64,000 nucleotides of DNA from Streptomyces sp. I05A-00742 (GTDB taxonomy: Bacteria > Actinomycetota > Actinomycetes > Streptomycetales > Streptomycetaceae): positions 109,051 through 173,050 of the forward strand of contig NZ_JABETO010000004.1 in NCBI RefSeq assembly GCF_013055795.1, given 5' to 3'. This document shows, piece by piece, positions 58,435 through 64,000 of the stretch. A program made the position numbers and the translations under genes. Each line of letters starts with the position of its first letter. Within the stretch, counting starts at the first letter, position 1. Under the pieces are notes generated by a model. It worked only from the letters and a program-made list of their open reading frames with translations. It was not told the DNA's origin and ran no database searches.

Positions 58435-59145
58435 ATGCTTCGCACACCCACCTCCCTGACCTCGGCGGCCTCACTCTCTTCAAAACTCTCTTCAAAAAAC
58501 GCGGTCTCGAATATCGCGGCCTCGGAGATCGCGGTGGAGAACGCCACCACCCGCTACCTGATGTACGGGCTGCTGCCCTCGTGGTTCGTCCCGGGCGTCG
58601 CCGACTGGGTGATGCACCGGCGCACCCGCATCGAGGACACCTCGGGCACCAAGGAATCGCTCATCCACGCGCTGATGATGACCGAGGTCGGCGTTCCCAT
58701 CGCCCTCACCCTGCTCTGCGAGGTCAATCCGCTCCTGCTCTCGGTGCAGCTCGGCGCGACGGCCTGCCACGAGGCGACGGCCCTGTGGGACGTCCGGACG
58801 GCCGTCGACAGCGACCGCGACGTCAAGCCGGTCGAGCAGCACATCCACAGCTTCCTGGAGTCCCTGCCGTTCGCCGCCCTGGCCTCCCTGATGTGCCTCC
58901 ACCCCGACCAGGTCCGCTCCCTGCTGCGCGGCGGCGCGGGCGACCCGGCGGCCTGGCGGCTCGTCCCGCGCCGCCGCCCGCTGCCGGCGAAGTACCTCGC
59001 CGGGATCGCGCTGGCGGTGGGCACGTTCGTGGCGCTGCCCTACGGGGAGGAACTGGTGCGCTGTGTACGCCAGGGCCGCAGGCGGCGGAAGCAGCGGCGG
59101 GCGGAGACGAAGGCGCGGCGGTACGAGCGGGCCCTCGCGGGCTGA
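58435..59145 (+). CDS. Membrane protein with His-rich motifs
   Basis: The 236-residue product (ATG 58435) has several hydrophobic stretches (VGVPIALTLLCEVNPLLLSV, AGIALAVGTFVALP) and His-containing segments WVMHRRTRIEDTSGTKESLI, ATACHEATALWDVRTAVDS and PVEQHIHSFLESLPF. The spaced His/Asp/Glu residues could bind a metal, but the family is not known to me. The C-terminus is strongly basic (RQGRRRRKQRRAETKARRYE). Located 40 bases downstream of the enolase gene, so possibly the last gene of that operon. Confidence 0.7.
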   Translation: MLRTPTSLTSAASLSSKLSSKNAVSNIAASEIAVENATTRYLMYGLLPSWFVPGVADWVMHRRTRIEDTSGTKESLIHALMMTEVGVPIALTLLCEVNPLLLSVQLGATACHEATALWDVRTAVDSDRDVKPVEQHIHSFLESLPFAALASLMCLHPDQVRSLLRGGAGDPAAWRLVPRRRPLPAKYLAGIALAVGTFVALPYGEELVRCVRQGRRRRKQRRAETKARRYERALAG

Positions 59146-59162
59146 GGCGGACGGCCCTTCGT

Positions 59163-59244
59163 CGGCCCGGCGTTGCCGTACCCCGGCCCCGGCCCGGCGT
59201 TGCCGTACCCCGGCCCCGGCACCGGCCCGGCGTTGTCGTACCCC
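59163..59244. repeat. Three copies of a ~27-base repeat before a hypothetical gene
   Basis: The core GGCCCGGCGTTGCCGTACCC occurs at 59164 and 59191, with a variant copy at 59224. It lies in the spacer in front of the gene at 59263 and could be an operator or a terminator relic. Confidence 0.6.
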
Positions 59245-59262
59245 ACTGCTACGGTCACGACC

Positions 59263-60387
59263 ATGACCCACGACCGCGCCCTGCGCATCCTCCGGCAGCG
59301 CCCCGACCTGGCCGCCATCGCGGCGTACCCGTTCGCCTTCGACGTGACAGGGGACGACCACGGCGAGGACGTCGTGCTCGCCTCGGGCGCGCCGCTGCGG
59401 CCGGTCGCCGGAGAGGACTCGGGCGGCACGTACTTCCTCTGCGCGGGCGGCGAGGTGCTGCACGCCGACTCGGAGGGCTCGGCCGGGCTGCTCGGCGAGA
59501 GCCTGGACGAGGCGCTGGAGATCCTGATCGGCCTGCCGGGCGACGCCGCCTGCCTGTCGCCCGAGGACGACGACGCCACCCTGGCCGCGGGCGTGGCCGA
59601 GGCCGAGGAGGAGATCCGCGAGAACTACGGCCCCGGGTTCGACGCGGACCGCGAACGGCTGCTGACCGGCCTCGGCCTGCGCCTGCTGCCGCCGCGCGAA
59701 CTCCTCGTCCGCGCCGAGCGTGCCGGGCGCCGCACGGAGCCCGACTTCGTCCTCCTCAACGCCGAGGAGGGCTGCGCCTACGAGCTGCACGAGAGCCTGC
59801 GCACCCCCGCCTGGCAGACCGCGCTCGCCCCCGGCCGGGCCGATCTGGCGCGGATACGCGCGGACGCCTCCTGCCACGAGGCCGTCGCCTCCGACCCGGG
59901 TCGCCGGGCGGGCGTCCTGGCCGCCGTCCGCCACGACCACCGGCCCGAGGACCTGGCGCCGCTGCGTACCCTGCTCCGGCACGGCATCCCGGCCGACGCC
60001 CCGGACGACCTCCGCGCGGCGGCCGTCCTGCTGGGCCGGTACGGCGATGCCACGGACCACGCCCTCCTCCTGCCGCTGCGCGCCGCCCTGCCCGGTTTCC
60101 CGGACGACGCGCGGGAGTTGCCCCGGTGGGCGACGACCGCTGCTCACCGTGACACCACCGCGCCGGAGGACGAACCCCCGCTCGTCTGGGCCCGTCTCGC
60201 CCGCCTCCAGGGCCGGACCGAACTCGCCCGCGTCACCCTGATACGCCTCCTGGACGCGGCCGGGCCGCGCGACGACGCCCTGGTGGCCGAACTCGTCGTC
60301 GAGTGCGAGGCGTTGGGGGACGAGTTGCAGGCGGACCGGGCGCGGCGGCGGCTCCCGCGGACGACGGTCGGCGTCGGTCCGCGCTGA
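59263..60387 (+). CDS. Hypothetical protein
   Basis: The 374-residue product from ATG 59263 is soluble and acidic (many Asp, Glu, Ala, Leu). The N-terminal part (TYFLCAGGEVLHADSEGSAG, LLGESLDEALEILIGLPGD) has the flavour of SUKH/SMI1-like immunity or knr4 proteins, and the C-terminal half is helical and resembles a repeat scaffold (EDLAPLRTLLRHGIPADAPD). The sequence is not in a family I can name. It is followed by a hairpin (60457-60480). Confidence 0.65.
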   Translation: MTHDRALRILRQRPDLAAIAAYPFAFDVTGDDHGEDVVLASGAPLRPVAGEDSGGTYFLCAGGEVLHADSEGSAGLLGESLDEALEILIGLPGDAACLSPEDDDATLAAGVAEAEEEIRENYGPGFDADRERLLTGLGLRLLPPRELLVRAERAGRRTEPDFVLLNAEEGCAYELHESLRTPAWQTALAPGRADLARIRADASCHEAVASDPGRRAGVLAAVRHDHRPEDLAPLRTLLRHGIPADAPDDLRAAAVLLGRYGDATDHALLLPLRAALPGFPDDARELPRWATTAAHRDTTAPEDEPPLVWARLARLQGRTELARVTLIRLLDAAGPRDDALVAELVVECEALGDELQADRARRRLPRTTVGVGPR

Positions 60388-60718
60388 CCACCCGGCCCTC
60401 ATGCCGCGGCGACGGCGCGAAGAAGTGCGGTGAGGGCAGGCGGCGGCCTGACCGCACCGCGCGGCGGCGCCGCCGCGCGGAAGCGGCGTACCGGAATGCG
60501 GCGCGCCGGAAGGCACGGATGACACGGCCGGAGGAACAGGCGAGCGGAGCTCCGGCCATATAAGCCCATCTCGCTACTTTCCCGGTGCGGCCTTCCTGAC
60601 GCGGCGCGCCCGCGGCGCGCGGTCGCGCACCGGGTTTTCCGGCATTCCCCGACGGAAAGCCTTCACCGCCGAAGCGGCCGAAGGACGGCAACCGCCCACC
60701 CCGCCGAGGGAGATGCCC
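60388..60718. promoter_or_regulatory. Upstream region of the second PKS
   Basis: A 331-base spacer with a 24-base perfect palindrome CCGCGCGGCGGC / GCCGCCGCGCGG at 60457-60480, which probably terminates the upstream gene, followed by a stretch that should hold the PKS promoter (around 60550-60690). No gene seen. Confidence 0.5.
60457..60480 (+). terminator. Palindromic hairpin downstream of hypothetical gene
   Basis: The two 12-base arms are perfectly complementary, with no loop bases between them. The hairpin begins about 70 bases after the stop at 60387. Confidence 0.55.
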
Positions 60719-63700
60719 GTGGACCAGCACGTCGCCGACCGGAACGATTCTGCTCCCGCCCCCGTCGCCGTCGTGGGAATGTCCTGCCGGTTCCCCGGCG
60801 GGATCCGCACTCCCGGGGAATTGTGGAACGCGTTGCGCGAGGGCCGTGACCTGGTGACGGAGGTTCCTCCCGAACGCTTCGACAGCGGCCTCTTCGTCGA
60901 CCCCCGGCGGAAACGCCCCGGCAAGAGCTGCACGGCGGCCGGCGGATTCCTCGACGACATCGAGGGCTTCGACGCCGGCTACTTCGGCATCGCCCCCCGC
61001 GAGGCGGCCCGGATGGACCCCCAGCAGCGGCTGCTCCTGGAGACGGCCGTCGAGGCGCTGGACGACGCGGGAATGCGCCGGGACGCGTGGTCCGGTACGG
61101 ACACCGGGGTGTTCATCGGTGCCTCCAGCCGGGACTTCGGGGAACTCCAGACGGCCCGGCCGGACACCGTCGACGCCTACACCATGACCGGACTGGCCTC
61201 GTCCATCACGGCGAACCGGATCTCCCACTTCTTCGACTGGCACGGCGAGAGCATCGCCGTGGACACCGCGTGTTCGTCCGCGCTCACCGCGGTCCACCGT
61301 GCCTGCGCCCACCTGCGGACGGGGGCGGGCCCGGCGGCCCTCGCCGGCGGGGTGAACGTCCTGCTCAACCCGTTCGGCTACGCGGGCTTCTCGGCGGCGT
61401 CGATGCTCTCGCCGACCGGCCGCTGCCGGCCGTTCGCGGCGGCGGCCGACGGGTTCGTCCGCGCCGAGGCGGCCGCCGTGGTCGTCCTCAGGCGGCTCGC
61501 GGACGCCCTGGCGGACGGGGACCGTATCCGCGGTGTGCTCCTGGCCACCGGCGTCAACTGCGACGGCCGCACCCGGGGCCTGGCCCTCCCCCGCCGCGAG
61601 ACGCAACAGGCCCTGCTGGAGAGGCTGTACGCGGAGGCCGGTATCGACCCGGACGACCTGGTCTACTTCGAGGCCCACGGCACCGGCACCCCGGCCGGCG
61701 ACCCCGTCGAGTGCGAGGCCATCGGCCGGGCCCTCGGCTCCCGGCGCCGCACCGGCGCGCTGCCCATCGGCTCGGTGAAGTCCAACCTCGGCCACTCGGA
61801 GGCGGCTTCGGGCATGGCGGGCCTGCTCAAGGCCCTCCTGGTGCTGGAACACGGCTCCGTACCGCCCACTCTGCACGCCGAACCGCTCCACCCCGGCATC
61901 GACTTCGGCCGCTGGCGGCTGCGGCCGGCCGTGCGCGGCGAGCGGCTGGCAAAGAGGCCGCGTCCGGTGGTGGGCGTCAACAGCTTCGGCTTCGGCGGTG
62001 CCAACGCCCACGCCGTGCTGGCACCGCCCCCGGTCGGACGGCCGTCCCCGGCCGTCCTGCCCCTCCCCCGGCGGGAGCCCTCCCCGGACCGCCCGTTGCC
62101 CGTCGTCGTCACCGCGCACACCCGCCCGGCCCTCGCCGAGGCCGCCCGCCGTATGGCCGACCGGCTGGCCACCGCCGCGGACGAGGAGTTCTACGACATC
62201 GCCCGCACGGCGTACCTGCGCCGTACGCTCCACGAGCACCGGGTGGCGGTCCTGGCCGCCCGGCCGAAGGAGGCGGCCGACGGGCTGATGGCGGCCGCCC
62301 AGGGGCGCCGCTTCGCCGGGACGGCCTCGGGGCACGCCGCCGGCGGGGGCAGAGTGGCGTTCGCCTTCTCCGGCAACGGCTCGCAGTGGCCCGGGATGTG
62401 CGCCGACCTGCTGGCGCACGACCCGGTCTTCCGGGCCGCGGTCCACCGGCACGACGCGGCCCTCCGCCCGCACCTGGGCTGGTCCGTCGCCGACGTGCTG
62501 GCCGCCCCGGTCTCCGCCGCCGAGCTGCGCCGCACGGAGGTCGCCCAACCGCTGCTGTACGCCGCGCAGATGGGGCTGGTCGCCGTGCTCGCCGGGGCCG
62601 GGGTGCGGCCCGCGGCCGTCCTCGGGCACAGCGTGGGCGAGATCGCCGCCGCGTGCGCGGCCGGCGTCCTGGACGAGGAGACCGCCGCCCGCGTCGTCGC
62701 CGGCCGCGGCCGGGCCCAGGCCCCCACCGCCGGCAAGGGCCGCATGGCCGCGGTCGGCCTGCCGGAGGCGGAGGCCCGGGCCGAGGCGGCCGCGTACGAC
62801 GGCCGGCTGACCGTGGCGGCGGTCAACAGCGCGCGGGACGTGACCCTCGCCGGGGACCCGCGGGACCTGGAGGACCTGGGCGGACGGCTCGCCTCCCGGC
62901 ACGTCTTCTTCCGCGTGCTGGACGTCGACCACGCCTTCCACAGCCCCGCGATGGACCCGGTCGAGGAGCCGCTGCGGGCCCTGCTCGACGGCGTCCGCCC
63001 GGGCCCCGGGACGACGCCGTTCTTCTCGTCCGTCACCGGTGGCCGGCTGCCCGGCGCAGCGCTCGACGCCGCGTACTGGTGGCGCAACGTCCGCGAACCG
63101 GTGCTCTTCGCCGCCGCGGCGCGGGCCGCGCTCGACGAGGCGGCCGACCTGTTCGTCGAGATCGGTCCGCACCCGGTGACGGCCGCCTACCTGAGCCGGT
63201 TCACCCGGGCCGGCGGCGGCCGGGTGCCGGTCGTGCGGACCTGCGTCCGCCACGGGAACGGGCCGGACGGGATGCGCACGGCGGTCGCCCAGCTCCTCGC
63301 CTGCGGGGCCCGGGCCGCCCCGGAGGCACACTTCCCCCGGCCGGGCCGAGTGGTGTCGCTGCCCGCCGTCCCCTGGCAGCGCGAACGGCACTGGAACGGC
63401 GCCCCCTCGTGGTGGTCCGCCGGGCGCGACGGGGACGCGCCGGCGCCCGGGCACCCGCTGCTCGGCCCCCGTCTGCCGTCCCTGGAACCGTCCTGGTCGG
63501 GGCCGTTGGAGGCGTCCAGGCTGCCCTGGCTGGGGGACCACCGGGTGGGCGACGGCGTCGTCCTGCCCGCCGCCGCATACCTGGAGGCCGCGTTCGCCGC
63601 GGCCGGAGAGGTCTTCGACGGGCCGGTGGAGGTGCTCGGGCTGCGCATCGACCGGGCCCTGAGCCTCCCCTGGGAGGACGACGCGGACCCGGTGCGGTTC

Positions 63701-64000
63701 CAGCTGTCCCTCTCCGACGAGGACGGCACGTTCCGCGCGGCGAGCCGCCGGCAGGACGGCGGCCCCTGGCAGCCGCACGCCCGCGGCAGGGTCCGCCGGC
63801 TGCTGCGCCCGGCCCCCGGACCGGCCGGCCCGCCGCCGGACGACGGGCCGACCGCCCACACCGTGGACGCCGGGGAGCACTACGCCCGTGCCGCCCGCGC
63901 GGGCCTCCCCTACGGCCCGGCCTTCCGGGTGCTCGACGACCTCCGCGTCGGCTCCGGCGAGGTCGTCGCCGCCTATGCCACCGGCCTGCCGCTCGACGGC
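60719..64000 (+). CDS. Second type I polyketide synthase (partial, KS-AT-DH...)
   Basis: The gene starts at GTG 60719 (GAGGGAG seven bases upstream; ATG 60713 is in frame but too close) and is open to the right edge, giving 1094 residues so far. KS: DTACSSAL (Cys185), HGTGTPAGDPVE, SNLGHSEAAS. AT: GHSVGE (Ser638), HAFH (His741), the malonyl-type motif. DH begins with HRVGDGVVLPAAAY (His941) and is cut at the window end. The layout and the start VAVVGMSCRFPGGIR are close to the PKS at 22-29 kb, so it may be a paralogue of that highly reducing type. Tail domains are not visible. Confidence 0.9.
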   Translation, partial: MDQHVADRNDSAPAPVAVVGMSCRFPGGIRTPGELWNALREGRDLVTEVPPERFDSGLFVDPRRKRPGKSCTAAGGFLDDIEGFDAGYFGIAPREAARMDPQQRLLLETAVEALDDAGMRRDAWSGTDTGVFIGASSRDFGELQTARPDTVDAYTMTGLASSITANRISHFFDWHGESIAVDTACSSALTAVHRACAHLRTGAGPAALAGGVNVLLNPFGYAGFSAASMLSPTGRCRPFAAAADGFVRAEAAAVVVLRRLADALADGDRIRGVLLATGVNCDGRTRGLALPRRETQQALLERLYAEAGIDPDDLVYFEAHGTGTPAGDPVECEAIGRALGSRRRTGALPIGSVKSNLGHSEAASGMAGLLKALLVLEHGSVPPTLHAEPLHPGIDFGRWRLRPAVRGERLAKRPRPVVGVNSFGFGGANAHAVLAPPPVGRPSPAVLPLPRREPSPDRPLPVVVTAHTRPALAEAARRMADRLATAADEEFYDIARTAYLRRTLHEHRVAVLAARPKEAADGLMAAAQGRRFAGTASGHAAGGGRVAFAFSGNGSQWPGMCADLLAHDPVFRAAVHRHDAALRPHLGWSVADVLAAPVSAAELRRTEVAQPLLYAAQMGLVAVLAGAGVRPAAVLGHSVGEIAAACAAGVLDEETAARVVAGRGRAQAPTAGKGRMAAVGLPEAEARAEAAAYDGRLTVAAVNSARDVTLAGDPRDLEDLGGRLASRHVFFRVLDVDHAFHSPAMDPVEEPLRALLDGVRPGPGTTPFFSSVTGGRLPGAALDAAYWWRNVREPVLFAAAARAALDEAADLFVEIGPHPVTAAYLSRFTRAGGGRVPVVRTCVRHGNGPDGMRTAVAQLLACGARAAPEAHFPRPGRVVSLPAVPWQRERHWNGAPSWWSAGRDGDAPAPGHPLLGPRLPSLEPSWSGPLEASRLPWLGDHRVGDGVVLPAAAYLEAAFAAAGEVFDGPVEVLGLRIDRALSLPWEDDADPVRFQLSLSDEDGTFRAASRRQDGGPWQPHARGRVRRLLRPAPGPAGPPPDDGPTAHTVDAGEHYARAARAGLPYGPAFRVLDDLRVGSGEVVAAYATGLPLDG

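Noticed and set aside
60233..63880. A long minus-strand open frame opposite the second PKS
   Set aside because: Low-complexity Arg/Gly/Pro translation; the plus strand carries clear KS and AT motifs.
1..64000. tRNA genes, rRNA genes, CRISPR arrays
   Set aside because: I looked for T-arm-like GGTTCGA patterns with acceptor stems and regularly spaced direct repeats with unique spacers and found none; a covariance-model scan would be decisive.

Overview
The window is high-GC, densely packed DNA with codon usage, GTG starts, secreted enzymes, GNAT enzymes and type I polyketide synthases typical of Streptomyces or a close relative. Decayed genes and transposase scraps at about 5.1-5.9 kb and 9.1-9.9 kb, together with accessory biosynthetic genes, suggest a variable chromosomal region such as an arm. 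No tRNA, rRNA, CRISPR array or intact insertion sequence was seen.

Layout. 0-1.4 kb: a secreted, anchored protein cut by the left edge and a C70-like cysteine protease. 1.8-4.4 kb: a thioredoxin-reductase-like flavoenzyme followed by an MFS exporter. 4.4-9.9 kb: a patchy zone holding a small orphan gene, a decayed papain/calpain-like protease, an IS5-type transposase remnant, a GNAT fusion, a two-gene unit with an XRE-HTH protein carrying DNA polymerase B-like motifs (Tap-like), and a TetR remnant. 9.9-14.0 kb: an S24-like protein, a conserved hypothetical, and two secreted peptidases (trypsin-like and M28).

14.3-19.7 kb is the most striking locus. It is a compact operon with a 49-residue precursor-like peptide, an attenuator-type hairpin, a LanM-type dehydratase domain (DUF4135) fused to DUF6624 in place of a cyclase, and two JmjC/cupin-like proteins. 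One of these keeps the Fe(II) ligands and the other has lost them. A terminator closes the unit. It looks like a RiPP pathway of a type I do not recognise.

20.4-29.6 kb (minus strand): a single-module highly reducing polyketide synthase (KS-AT-DH-MT-ER-KR-ACP) with an acyl-CoA dehydrogenase downstream. A second PKS of similar type begins at 60.7 kb and runs off the right edge. 29.9-37.8 kb: secreted proteins, a DUF1152 protein, a polysaccharide deacetylase, an SH3-like secreted protein, an SDR, and a two-gene unit ending in an M64 metallopeptidase with five C-terminal lectin-like repeats. 37.9-41.8 kb: a translationally overlapped Mrp-type cation/proton antiporter operon without a long MrpA.

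42-52.5 kb: a YbdK-type carboxylate-amine ligase, a DUF6338 membrane protein with a small acidic partner, and facing them a two-gene operon encoding a membrane-anchored beta-helix/AAA+ protein and a 1607-residue TPR-CHAT protease-like protein. The latter pair looks like a sensor/effector system. 52.7-60.4 kb: a hypothetical, an aminoglycoside-phosphotransferase-like kinase, a metabolic trio (F420-dependent oxidoreductase, TPP enzyme, enolase-superfamily enzyme), a membrane protein and a hypothetical protein, then the second PKS.
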